Notes under the pieces: model-generated
What the model was told of the DNA's origin: nothing
Database searches by the model: none
The model's input: only the letters and a program-made list of their open reading frames with translations
Source: JAVDCA01 sp035293985
Lineage (GTDB): Bacteria; Pseudomonadota; Alphaproteobacteria; Rhizobiales; Xanthobacteraceae
Length of the DNA stretch: 64,000 nucleotides
NCBI GenBank assembly: GCA_035293985.1
Contig: DATGLS010000052.1
Location: 124,001 to 188,000 of the forward strand
Reading direction: 5' to 3'
In this document: piece by piece, positions 55,118 to 63,300 of the stretch
How the letters are laid out: every line of letters begins with the position of its first letter
How positions within the stretch are numbered: position 1 is the stretch's first letter
Program-made: the position numbers and the translations under genes

Positions 55118-56539
55118 TCAGGCCCTGCGATTTTGTGCGTTCCAGTGCCGCTCGAGGTTGGCGATCAGCGCCGGGCTGAAGTGGCAATAGGCCTGCTCGC
55201 GGGCATAGATCGCGAAATAGCTGCGGAAGGCGTCGAGCGGCTCCTCGCCGATGCGGAAGGCGCGGCGGTTGCCGACAGCGCTCACGGCGCCGGAGCTGAT
55301 CATTCCCTCGACCACCCGCTCGATCGCGGCGTCCATCGCGGCGGCGGGCGCGATCTCGTCGCAGATCAGCCGGCCTTCGGGCGAATTGCACTCGAGACGG
55401 CGCTCGTATTGGATCAGCTGCCGCGCGAGGCGATCGCCTGTGAAGCGCGGCAGGCGCAGGTTGGCGGCGCCCGGGATGATGCCCTCCTTGCGCGCCGGCA
55501 GCGTCATGAACGCATCGTCGGCCGCGAGCACGTAGTCCATGGTCAGCAGCACCTGGCAGTGGCCGCCAATCGCGAAGGTGTCGACCGCCGCGATCCACGG
55601 CTTCTCGATCGTCGTGCCGTGCACGTCGTCGGGCAGCTCGTCCGGGCGCGCGACGCCGCGCATGAACTTGTTCACGAAGCCGAGGTCGCGCTGCAGGAAC
55701 CAGACGAACGGAATCTTGCCGCGGTAGAGATGCGTCAGGTTGATGCCGGCGCCGAAAATGTGCCGTCCGCGATATTTCGGATGCTCGACGACGCCGCCGC
55801 GCATCACGGCGACGTCGGTCGCGGGATCGAGGATTGCGACGTCGACCGCGATCTCCATCATGTCGAGCGTGCCTTGATCCTCGGCGTTGAGGTAGCGCGG
55901 GTTCTGCGCCGTGAGATGCGCGGCGCGGCCGCGCCGCTCGACGCGCGCCGGTCCGAGGTCGATCACCCCGTCACGGACAAAGCGGGCAAGATGCTCGGCG
56001 GTCTCGTCGCGCGGCAGCAGCATGGCGTGGCAGAGGTGGCGCCCGGCCCGTTCGTCGCCGAGGATATGAGCGAGCAGGATGCCCTGATCGATCTCGAGGC
56101 CGTCCTTGTCGCGCTGCAGGTGCGCCGCCTCGGCCGCGACCTGCCCGCGGGTCGGGGCGAGCCCCGGGATCGCGTCGGCGACCACATAGACCAGGTCCTG
56201 CAAACGTACGGAGCGGGAGAAATCGTGCGTCGCACCGGCATAGACCGCCTCGGCATGCTGGCGCAGGAACCGCTCGCGCGCCTCGCGCGCCTGGCGGTGA
56301 ATCGTCTCGGCCGCCTGGACGTGCGCGTGTGCGCGCCGCGGCTTGGCGGGCAGGTGCGCGACGAGCTCATCGCCGAGGCGCCAGAACACGCCAAAAGTCC
56401 GGCAATCCTCGGTGAAAACGCCAGACGACTGCGGCACGGCCGCGAGCCAGGCTTCGACGGCGGCGTCGGGGAGCCCAGCGGCGCGCAACGGCGCACCCGC
56501 GCCGTCGGCCCGCGATGCTGCTTCGCTGCGTACGTTCAT
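55118..56539 (-). CDS. DpgC-like enoyl-CoA hydratase-fold dioxygenase
   Basis: A 473-residue protein with a helical N-terminal domain (about 1-215) and a crotonase-fold C-terminal domain. Key segments are HIFGAGINLTHLYRGKIPF, EKPWIAAVDTFAIGGHCQ and MTLPARKEGIIPGAANLRL, with an RLARQ-type helix after it. This layout and these motifs resemble DpgC, the cofactor-independent dioxygenase that turns 3,5-dihydroxyphenylacetyl-CoA into 3,5-dihydroxyphenylglyoxylate. No dpgA, dpgB or dpgD lies nearby, so a glycopeptide pathway is unlikely and another aryl-acetyl-CoA may be the substrate. I chose the ATG at 56539 over a TTG at 56587. Co-transcribed with the P450. Confidence 0.78.
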   Translation of the reverse strand: MNVRSEAASRADGAGAPLRAAGLPDAAVEAWLAAVPQSSGVFTEDCRTFGVFWRLGDELVAHLPAKPRRAHAHVQAAETIHRQAREARERFLRQHAEAVYAGATHDFSRSVRLQDLVYVVADAIPGLAPTRGQVAAEAAHLQRDKDGLEIDQGILLAHILGDERAGRHLCHAMLLPRDETAEHLARFVRDGVIDLGPARVERRGRAAHLTAQNPRYLNAEDQGTLDMMEIAVDVAILDPATDVAVMRGGVVEHPKYRGRHIFGAGINLTHLYRGKIPFVWFLQRDLGFVNKFMRGVARPDELPDDVHGTTIEKPWIAAVDTFAIGGHCQVLLTMDYVLAADDAFMTLPARKEGIIPGAANLRLPRFTGDRLARQLIQYERRLECNSPEGRLICDEIAPAAAMDAAIERVVEGMISSGAVSAVGNRRAFRIGEEPLDAFRSYFAIYAREQAYCHFSPALIANLERHWNAQNRRA

Positions 56540-56720
56540 GACACCAACCCGGATCTCGTGTTCAGCCTGTTGTATCCTAACGGTCAAATGCTCTATCCGG
56601 TAGCGCGGCAGATTTTCGACCGGGCACTCAGCTTGCTGAACTGAAGCGGCGAGCGCCCCTCACCGCTCGCTGCGCTCGCCACCCGCTCCGCTTCGGGGAG
56701 AGGGAAGAATAGGAGATCCC

Positions 56721-57809
56721 ATGCCTACCAACATGGCTAGCAACCGCGTCTATCGCGTCGCCGTCATTCCGGGCGACGGCATCGGCAAGGAAGTAATGCC
56801 CGAAGGCGTGCGCGCGCTCGAGGCGGCGGCCAAACGGTTCGGGTTCGAGCTGCGCCAGGACTGGTTCGATTTCGCGAGCTGGGATTACTACGAGAAGCAC
56901 CAGCGCATGATGCCGGAAGACTGGAAGGAGAAGATCGGCCAGCACGACGCGATCTTCTTCGGCGCGGTCGGGTGGCCGGCGAAGATTCCCGACCACATCT
57001 CGCTGTGGGGCTCGCTGATCCAGTTCCGCCGGGAGTTCGACCAGTACGTCAACCTGCGCCCGGTGCGGCTGATGCCCGGCGTGCCCTGCCCGCTCGCCAA
57101 TCGCAGGCCCGGCGACATCGATTTCTTCGTCGTGCGCGAGAACACCGAGGGCGAGTATTCCTCGATCGGCGGGCGGATGTTTCCCGGTACCGAGCGCGAG
57201 ATCTGCGTCCAGGAGACCGTGATGAGCCGCGTCGGCGTCGATCGCGTGCTCAGGTTCGCCTTCGACCTCGCCAATTCGCGACCGAAGAAGCACCTGACGT
57301 CGGCCACCAAGTCGAACGGCATCGCGATCACGATGCCGTACTGGGACGAGCGCGTGAAGGCGATGGCGGCGAGCTTTCCGAAGATCAAATGGGACCAGTA
57401 CCACATCGACATTCTCACGGCGCAGTTCGTGCTCAATCCCGACCGCTTCGACGTGGTGGTCGCCTCCAACCTGTTCGGCGACATCCTGTCCGACCTCGGT
57501 CCCGCCTGCACCGGAACGATCGGCATCGCGCCATCGGCCAACATCAATCCGGAGCGCAAGTTTCCCTCCCTGTTCGAGCCGGTGCACGGCTCGGCGCCCG
57601 ACATCGCGGGTCAGGGCATCGCCAATCCGATCGGCCAGATCTGGTCGGGCGCGATGATGCTCGAGCATCTCGGCGAGAGTGAAGCGGCGCGCGCGATCAT
57701 CGCCGCGATCGAGCGCGTGCTGCCCGACGAGAAGCTGCGGACCGGAGACCTCAAGGGCAAGGCCGATACTGTAACGTGCGGTAAGGGCGTAGCCGGCGCC
57801 ATCGGCTGA
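56721..57809 (+). CDS. Tartrate/D-malate dehydrogenase-like oxidative decarboxylase
   Basis: A 362-residue NAD-dependent beta-hydroxyacid oxidative decarboxylase of the isopropylmalate/isocitrate dehydrogenase family. RVAVIPGDGIGKEVMPEG is the N-terminal pattern; VRENTEGEYSSIGGRMF and ASNLFGDILSDLGPACTG carry the metal- and substrate-binding residues. The long NLRPVRLMPGVPCPL segment and the NTEGEYS motif point to the tartrate dehydrogenase/D-malate dehydrogenase (TtuC/DmlA) subgroup and not to LeuB or Icd. GAATAGGAGATCCC precedes the ATG. It is divergent from the DpgC-like gene. Confidence 0.88.
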   Translation: MPTNMASNRVYRVAVIPGDGIGKEVMPEGVRALEAAAKRFGFELRQDWFDFASWDYYEKHQRMMPEDWKEKIGQHDAIFFGAVGWPAKIPDHISLWGSLIQFRREFDQYVNLRPVRLMPGVPCPLANRRPGDIDFFVVRENTEGEYSSIGGRMFPGTEREICVQETVMSRVGVDRVLRFAFDLANSRPKKHLTSATKSNGIAITMPYWDERVKAMAASFPKIKWDQYHIDILTAQFVLNPDRFDVVVASNLFGDILSDLGPACTGTIGIAPSANINPERKFPSLFEPVHGSAPDIAGQGIANPIGQIWSGAMMLEHLGESEAARAIIAAIERVLPDEKLRTGDLKGKADTVTCGKGVAGAIG

Positions 57810-57859
57810 CCGGCGAGGAGGGGCGCCGTGAGGGACGCCACCGCAATCGGATGAAAACA

Positions 57860-57890
57860 ACGACGGCGGCGTCAGGGACGCCGCCGTCGT
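57860..57890 (-). terminator. Perfect hairpin terminator between convergent genes
   Basis: ACGACGGCGGCGT pairs with ACGCCGCCGTCGT across CAGGG. On the minus strand the stem is followed by TGTTTTCATCC, which suits rho-independent termination of the membrane-protein gene. On the plus strand no T-tract follows. Confidence 0.75.
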
Positions 57891-57911
57891 GAGGCAGAGG
57901 TGCACGCGTTA

Positions 57912-58589
57912 TTACGGGAGGACGTGCGTGCGCGACTGCCGCTCAGCCGGCATGAAGCTCATCACGACGCCGGTCAAGGTGCTGCCGGACAGGACGATGG
58001 CCGCGCCGACCACGATCAGCGCCGAGGCCACGAGCGTACCGGCGTGGATGCCGACCACCGCGAGAATGCCGAGCACGATCGCGGCCAATCCGGCCAGCAG
58101 CTGCACGGCTGCCGATCCCGACGCCATCTCGCTCGCCATCGCGGTCGGAATGACGCCGCTCGCGGCCGGAAGCGCGGCCGCCCGCAGGGTCCCCAGCTGG
58201 CGGACCGAGTTGCTGCTGATCAGTAAGGCGGCGCCGAATGCGATGACCGAGACGGAGACCAGCGTCGCAGTGACGATGCCGATCAGCGCCAGAACGCCCA
58301 GCACGATGCCGGCCGCGCCGACGAGAAACACGCTCGAGATACCGCTCCCCCCGAGCTGCTCGGCGCTCGCGAACGGTACACTCGCGAACTCGGACAGCAT
58401 TGTGCCGCCCTGGATGAGGAGGGCGGCGCCGAACACGATGATCGCGATCGGCATCAGCACGTCCGTGTGCACGCCGGCGAGCCCGATGATGGCGAGGACG
58501 ACCGTCGCTATTCCGCCGATTGCGTCTACCAATCCGCCATAGGCGGCGGTTGTTTCGGTCGCGCTGCGCTCCGGAAAAGTTGTACTCAT
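57912..58589 (-). CDS. Six-helix membrane protein made of three internal repeats
   Basis: A 225-residue membrane protein. Three units of about 45-60 residues each have two helices joined by a short loop: IATVVLAIIGLAGVHTDVL with IAIIVFGAALLIQGGTML, IVLGVLALIGIVTATL with VSVIAFGAALLISSNS, and IVLGILAVVGIHAGTL with SALIVVGAAIVLSGSTL. The repeats align to one pattern, 'GILAliGi....L...aiivfGAalll..s'. No enzyme motif is visible; it may be a small stress-type membrane protein. AAAGGAGTTGGAA precedes the ATG at 58589. Confidence 0.75.
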   Translation of the reverse strand: MSTTFPERSATETTAAYGGLVDAIGGIATVVLAIIGLAGVHTDVLMPIAIIVFGAALLIQGGTMLSEFASVPFASAEQLGGSGISSVFLVGAAGIVLGVLALIGIVTATLVSVSVIAFGAALLISSNSVRQLGTLRAAALPAASGVIPTAMASEMASGSAAVQLLAGLAAIVLGILAVVGIHAGTLVASALIVVGAAIVLSGSTLTGVVMSFMPAERQSRTHVLP

Positions 58590-58922
58590 TTCCAACTCCT
58601 TTGATTTGCGGCTCGGCAGCACGCGCACGGCATTTCCGCGGAGCCAAACGCCCGCGGTTCCTGTCTCACTGCGTTTGATGCGGGACGCTTTGCGCGCGAG
58701 GGACGAGCCTCGGTTGCATCTTCTGTGTGGGTAACAGGATGGGCGCGCGCGCAGTTCCGCTCCTTGGCGAGATGCCGCAGCCTCATGCGGCGTCTACGGT
58801 GTGCGGTTCCAGAAAGCGTCAGGATCTCTCGCCGGAGGTGCTCGAGTTCCAGGGGAACGGTCGCTCGCTGCGACAGTTTCCCCTTCATGCGCGCGAGGCG
58901 CGCACGCCAAAGGAGCAGAACC
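58590..58922. other. Intergenic region with no recognised gene
   Basis: 333 bases between the repeated membrane protein and the small secreted protein, which are divergent. Frames stay open on both strands, but the products are Arg-rich and unlike any family I know. It probably carries the two promoters. Confidence 0.5.
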
Positions 58923-59123
58923 ATGCGAAGCTTACTCGCCGCCACGGCCGTTTCGGCCCTCCTGCTGGTTCCGGTCGGCGCCTACGCGCAAAGATCGCAG
59001 CAGACGACCGACACGCAGCAGAACTTCCGGCAAAGCGTGAAAGCCGAGAAGCCAACCTTGAAGCGCAAGCACATCCTTCGTTCGGAGACGAACAGGAACA
59101 CGACCACGGGTGTGGGACACTGA
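58923..59123 (+). CDS. Small secreted protein
   Basis: A 66-residue protein with a signal peptide (RSLLAATAVSALLLVPVGA, cut near AYAQ) and a short mature part of about 45 residues rich in Gln, Thr, Asn and Lys (SQQTTDTQQNFRQSV, SETNRNTTTGVGH). It has no cysteines or motifs. AAAGGAGCAGAACC before the ATG supports translation. The frame is open far upstream, but the signal sequence and ribosome-binding site fix this start. Function unknown. Confidence 0.6.
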   Translation: MRSLLAATAVSALLLVPVGAYAQRSQQTTDTQQNFRQSVKAEKPTLKRKHILRSETNRNTTTGVGH

Positions 59124-59191
59124 GGTCAAGTTCGACGTCTATAGCTTCCGCCCCGCTTTTTTTCCTGACCGTGAGAAGAGGCGGGGCGGCC

Positions 59192-60583
59192 TTATTTTCG
59201 CTCCACGCCGGGGATGGTCCGCACCAGAGTGCGGAACCTGTCGCCGCGCACCTCGAAATTCGGATACTGATCGAACGACGCGCAGGCAGGCGAGAGCAGC
59301 ACCACCGGCGCCGTGAGGCCGGATGCCTCCGCGTCGCTCGCCGCCGCCGCGACCGCGCGATCGAGCGTCTCGACGATGACATGATCGGCCTTGCCGTCGA
59401 GCGTCCTCGCGAACTCGGGCGCCGCCTCGCCGATCAGGTAGGCCCTGCGGATGCGGGGGAAGAATTCGGCGAGCGACGCGATGCCGCCGGTTTTGGGCTT
59501 GCCGCCCGCGATCCAGAAGATGTCCTCGAAACACGCGAGCGCACGCGCCGCCGCGTCCGCATTGGTCGCCTTCGAATCGTTGACGAACAGCACGTTGGCT
59601 TTGCGGCCGATCTCCTCCATGCGGTGAGCGAGCCCCGGGAACGACCACAGTCCCTGCTGGATCGCCTTCGGCTCGAGCCCGAGGGCGAGCGCCGCGGCCG
59701 CCGCGCAGGCGGCGTTCTGCGCGTTGTGGATGCCGCGCAGCGAGCCGATGCCGCCGAGCAGCGCGACCGGCTTCGCGTTGCCGGCCGCCGCGCGCATGAT
59801 CTGCTCGCCTTGCACGTAGACGCCGTCGGCGAGCGGGCGGCGCACCGAGACGCGCACGACGCTCCCACCCGCCTGCTCGATGCGGTCGGCCGCGGCCTGG
59901 CACCATTTGTCGTCGACGCCGACGATGGCGGTCCGCTGCGCGCGCGCGACCAGCCGCTCCTTGATGGCGGCATAGTCGGCAAGCGTGCCGTGGCGGTCGA
60001 GATGATCCTCGCTCACGTTGAGCAGAATGCCGACCAGCGGATCGAGGCTCGGCGCGAGGTCGATCTGGTAGGAGGAGCACTCGATCACGTGCGCGCGCCC
60101 CGGCGCCGGCGGCTCGAGCGAGAGGATCGCGGTGCCGATGTTGCCGCCGAGCTCGGTCTCGTGGCCGGCGCTCTGCAACAGGTGCGCAACCAGCGCCGTG
60201 GTCGTCGATTTGCCGTTCGTGCCCGTGACGGCGACGAACACGGAGTCGGGCGCGATGCGGCGCCGCTCGCGGCAGAAGAGCTCGATGTCGCCGATCACCT
60301 CGACGCCATTCGCGCGGGCAAGCCCGACGGTCCAATGCGGCGCCGGATGGGTGAGCGGCACGCCGGGCGCGAGCACGAGGGCGGCGATCTTGGTCCAGTC
60401 GACCGCGCGCAGGTCGGCGGTCGGGATGCCGGCCTCGCGCGCGTGCTCGATGCGGGCCGCATCGTCGTCCCAGCCGATCACGTCGGCGCCGCCGGCGAAC
60501 AGCGCGCTCGCGCTCGCGAGCCCCGAGCCGCCGAGCCCGAACACCGCGACCTTGCGGTCGGCGAACGAGGCGACCGGGATCAT
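59192..60583 (-). CDS. murD: UDP-N-acetylmuramoylalanine--D-glutamate ligase MurD
   Basis: A 463-residue Mur ligase adding D-Glu. The N-terminal Rossmann part begins KVAVFGLGGSGLASASALFA. The P-loop GTNGKSTT is at residues 121-128, and the central domain has LGGNIGTAIL and SSYQIDLAPSLDP, then NVSEDHLDRHG, as expected. The C-terminal domain reads FVNDSKATNADAAARAL and LLSPACASFDQYPNFEVRG. The ATG at 60583 is the family start; the open frame above it runs into a repeat. Normally the next gene is ftsW; here it is the accessory block. Confidence 0.97.
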   Translation of the reverse strand: MIPVASFADRKVAVFGLGGSGLASASALFAGGADVIGWDDDAARIEHAREAGIPTADLRAVDWTKIAALVLAPGVPLTHPAPHWTVGLARANGVEVIGDIELFCRERRRIAPDSVFVAVTGTNGKSTTTALVAHLLQSAGHETELGGNIGTAILSLEPPAPGRAHVIECSSYQIDLAPSLDPLVGILLNVSEDHLDRHGTLADYAAIKERLVARAQRTAIVGVDDKWCQAAADRIEQAGGSVVRVSVRRPLADGVYVQGEQIMRAAAGNAKPVALLGGIGSLRGIHNAQNAACAAAAALALGLEPKAIQQGLWSFPGLAHRMEEIGRKANVLFVNDSKATNADAAARALACFEDIFWIAGGKPKTGGIASLAEFFPRIRRAYLIGEAAPEFARTLDGKADHVIVETLDRAVAAAASDAEASGLTAPVVLLSPACASFDQYPNFEVRGDRFRTLVRTIPGVERK

Positions 60584-60600
60584 GGTCGATCTTCCTTCCC

Positions 60601-60715
60601 GTCCCCCGCTTGCGGGGGAGGAACGCGCGCGCAACGCGCCAGGAGGCGGCAAGTCACATCCGCCTGAGCAAGCGGCGCCCCCTCTCGCACTCTCCCCCGC
60701 AAGCGGGGGAGAGGG
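60601..60715. repeat. Family D repeat between murD and mraY
   Basis: CCCCCGCTTGCGGGGGAGGA opens the element, CGCGCAACGCGCCAGGAGGC is central, and CTCCCCCGCAAGCGGGGGAG closes it. Third copy of the element at 38061-38171. Confidence 0.85.
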
Positions 60716-60755
60716 CCCTCTGTGCTTGTGGCTCGGCTGAGCCCCCACATGTTCC

Positions 60756-61841
60756 TCACCTCAGCTTCAGCGTCGACAACCCTGCCAATGCCAGCACGAT
60801 GGAGATGATCCAGAAGCGGATCACGATCTGCGGCTCGGTCCAGCCGAGCTGCTCGAAATGATGATGCAACGGGGCCATCTTGAACACCCGCTTGCCGGTG
60901 AGCTTGAACGAGGCCACCTGGACGATCACCGACACCGCTTCGAGCACGAACAGCCCGCCGATCACCGCGAGCGCGACCTCCTGCTTGGTCGCGACCGCGA
61001 CCGACCCGATCAGCCCGCCGAGCGCGAGCGACCCGGTATCCCCCATGAAGATGGAGGCGGGCGGCGCGTTGAACCAGAGGAAGCCGAGGCCGGCGCCGAT
61101 CACGGCGCCGCACAGCACCGCCAGCTCGCCGGTGCCGGCGACGAAATGGATCTGCAGATACTCGGCATATACGAAATTGCCGATCAGGTAGGCGATGAAG
61201 CCGAAGCTCCCGGCCGCGATCATGACGGGGCCGATTGCGAGGCCATCGAGGCCGTCGGTCAGGTTCACGGCGTTGCCGGCGCCGACGATGATGAAGGCGC
61301 CGAAGATGACGAAGAACCAGCCGAGCTGAAGCAGCGCCTGCTTGAACAGCGGGAATGCGAGCGCGCTGGAGATGTCCGCTGGTCCGATCAGCTTGAGGGC
61401 GACGCAGGCGGCGCCCGCGATCAGAGCCTCGACCAGCAGCCGCACCCAGCCGGGAACGCCGCGGTGCGTCTGCTTGGTGACCTTGAGATAATCGTCGTAG
61501 AAGCCGACCACACCGAAGCCGAGCGTAACGCCGAGCACCACCCAGACGTAGGGATTGGCGAGGTTGCCCCACAGCAGCACGCCGACCAGGAGGCCGGACA
61601 GGATCATCAGCCCGCCCATCGTGGGCGTGCCTTTCTTGGTGATCAGGTGCGAGGCCGGGCCATCGGTGCGGATCGGCTGGCCTTTGCCCTGCTTGACGCG
61701 CAAGAGCTTGATGATCGCCGGGCCGAACCAGAACACGAAGATCAACGCCGTCACCGTCGCGCCGCCGGTGCGCACCGTGAGGTAGCGGAAAATGCGGAAG
61801 ATCGAGACCGAGTCCGAGAACGAGGAAATCCAATACAGCAT
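60756..61841 (-). CDS. mraY: Phospho-N-acetylmuramoyl-pentapeptide transferase MraY
   Basis: A 361-residue polytopic enzyme making lipid I from UDP-MurNAc-pentapeptide and undecaprenyl phosphate. About ten helices. Catalytic-site motifs are KKGTPTMGGLMI (about 69-80), DDYLK at residues 116-120, NLTDGLDGLAIGP and the late PLHHHFEQLGWTEPQIV. The ATG at 61841 gives MLYWISSFSD, the usual N-terminus, and lies four bases after the murF stop. Confidence 0.97.
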   Translation of the reverse strand: MLYWISSFSDSVSIFRIFRYLTVRTGGATVTALIFVFWFGPAIIKLLRVKQGKGQPIRTDGPASHLITKKGTPTMGGLMILSGLLVGVLLWGNLANPYVWVVLGVTLGFGVVGFYDDYLKVTKQTHRGVPGWVRLLVEALIAGAACVALKLIGPADISSALAFPLFKQALLQLGWFFVIFGAFIIVGAGNAVNLTDGLDGLAIGPVMIAAGSFGFIAYLIGNFVYAEYLQIHFVAGTGELAVLCGAVIGAGLGFLWFNAPPASIFMGDTGSLALGGLIGSVAVATKQEVALAVIGGLFVLEAVSVIVQVASFKLTGKRVFKMAPLHHHFEQLGWTEPQIVIRFWIISIVLALAGLSTLKLR

Positions 61842-61845
61842 CAGG

Positions 61846-63300
61846 TCAACCTTGCGCTGAAACGCGGTCCGGGGCGGCGTCGGCCGCACCGGGTGCCGGG
61901 AAGCGGCGCACCAGCGCCTTCACGATCGGCCCCATGCGCGAGCCGAACGAGCCTTTGACCATCATGGCGTCGCCGCCGCGCACCGCCGCGACCACGTCCG
62001 GCTCGAGCGCGCTCGAATCCTTCGCATAGCCGCCGCGCCGTTCGGAGGGAAGCGCCTGCCACAGCGCCGCCATCAGCGGCCCCGCGCAGAAGACGAGGTC
62101 GATCGCGTGCTCACGGATCGCGTCGACGAGCTCGCGGTGGAGATCCGCGCCGGCGGGGCCGAGCTCGAGCATGTCGCCGAGCACAGCGATGCGCCGCCCG
62201 CGCGGCCCGATCTGGGCTTGGCCGAGCAGCGCCAGCGCGGCGCGCATCGAGGTCGGATTGGCATTGTAACTCTCGTCGATCAGCAGCGCGGGGCCGCCCG
62301 GAACGCCGAGCGCGATGCGGGTGCCGCGGCCCGCCGCCGGCGTCTGCTCGGCGAGCGCGAGCGCCGCGAGCGCGAGATCGGCGCCGACGAGCTCCGTGGC
62401 GGCGAGCACCGCGAGCGAGTTGATCACCAGATGCCTGCCCGGCGCGCCGACCTTGTAGGTGACGCGGTGGCCGAGGATCTCCGCCTCGACCGTGGAGACG
62501 TCGGGCGCGAGCGCGCAGCGCAGGAGCCGCGCATCGGCGCTTTTGTGCTCGCCGAACGTGACGATCCGCGCCACGTGAGCCTCACGTGCCCGCCGCGCCA
62601 GGTGGGCAAACTGCGCGTTGTCGCGGTTGAGCACGGCGACGCCGCCCGGCACGAGGCCGAGGAAGATTTCCGCCTTGGCGTCCGCAATCGCCTCGAGCGT
62701 GCCGAAAAATTCCAGATGCACCGGCGCGATCGTGGTGATGATCGCAACGTCCGGCCGCACCAGCCTGGTGAGCGGCGTGATCTCGCCGGCGTGGTTCATG
62801 CCGATCTCGAACACGCCGTAGCGCGCGGCTTTGGGCAGACGCGCGAGCGACAGCGGCACGCCCCAGTGATTGTTGAACGAGGCGACCGACGCATGGGTCT
62901 CGCCGTCGCGCGACAGCGCAAGCCGCAGCGCCTCCTTGGTCGACGTCTTGCCGACCGACCCGGTCACCGCGACGATCTTGCCTTCGCCGCGCGCCCGCGC
63001 GGCCGCCGCAAGATCGCGCAGCCCGGCGAGCACGTCGGGCACGACCAGCAGCCGCGCGTCCGCGGGCATGTCGCCGCGCTTTTCCTGCGCCACCACGGCG
63101 ACCCCGGCGCCGTTTTTCAGCGCCGCGGCGACGAAGCCGTGCCCGTCATGGGCGTCCCCCTTGATGGCGAAGAACGCCTCGCCCGGCGCGATCGAGCGGC
63201 TGTCGATCGAGATGCCGTCGACGGCGGCCGGCAGCGCGCCGGCACGCTCCGCCTGCATGGCGGCGGCCATCGCGTCGACCGTCCACAATGGGGCGTTCAT
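61846..63300 (-). CDS. murF: UDP-MurNAc-tripeptide--D-alanyl-D-alanine ligase MurF
   Basis: A 484-residue Mur ligase adding D-Ala-D-Ala. SIDSRSIAPGEAFFAIKGD is the family N-terminal motif. The P-loop GSVGKTS is at residues 114-120. FEIGMNHAGEI and LIDESYNANPTSMRAAL are diagnostic of MurF. The C-terminal domain includes AVLGDMLELG and VKGSFGSRMG. The ATG overlaps the murE stop by four bases. Confidence 0.97.
   Translation of the reverse strand: MNAPLWTVDAMAAAMQAERAGALPAAVDGISIDSRSIAPGEAFFAIKGDAHDGHGFVAAALKNGAGVAVVAQEKRGDMPADARLLVVPDVLAGLRDLAAAARARGEGKIVAVTGSVGKTSTKEALRLALSRDGETHASVASFNNHWGVPLSLARLPKAARYGVFEIGMNHAGEITPLTRLVRPDVAIITTIAPVHLEFFGTLEAIADAKAEIFLGLVPGGVAVLNRDNAQFAHLARRAREAHVARIVTFGEHKSADARLLRCALAPDVSTVEAEILGHRVTYKVGAPGRHLVINSLAVLAATELVGADLALAALALAEQTPAAGRGTRIALGVPGGPALLIDESYNANPTSMRAALALLGQAQIGPRGRRIAVLGDMLELGPAGADLHRELVDAIREHAIDLVFCAGPLMAALWQALPSERRGGYAKDSSALEPDVVAAVRGGDAMMVKGSFGSRMGPIVKALVRRFPAPGAADAAPDRVSAQG

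Noticed and set aside
55118..56539. Annotation as benzoyl-CoA-dihydrodiol lyase BoxC
   Set aside because: The helical N-domain plus GAGINLTHLYRGKI and the GIIPGAANLRL segment fit DpgC better, and no boxA/boxB genes are adjacent.
56721..57809. Annotation as LeuB or isocitrate dehydrogenase
   Set aside because: The NTEGEYSSIGG motif and lack of leu genes favour the tartrate/D-malate dehydrogenase subgroup.
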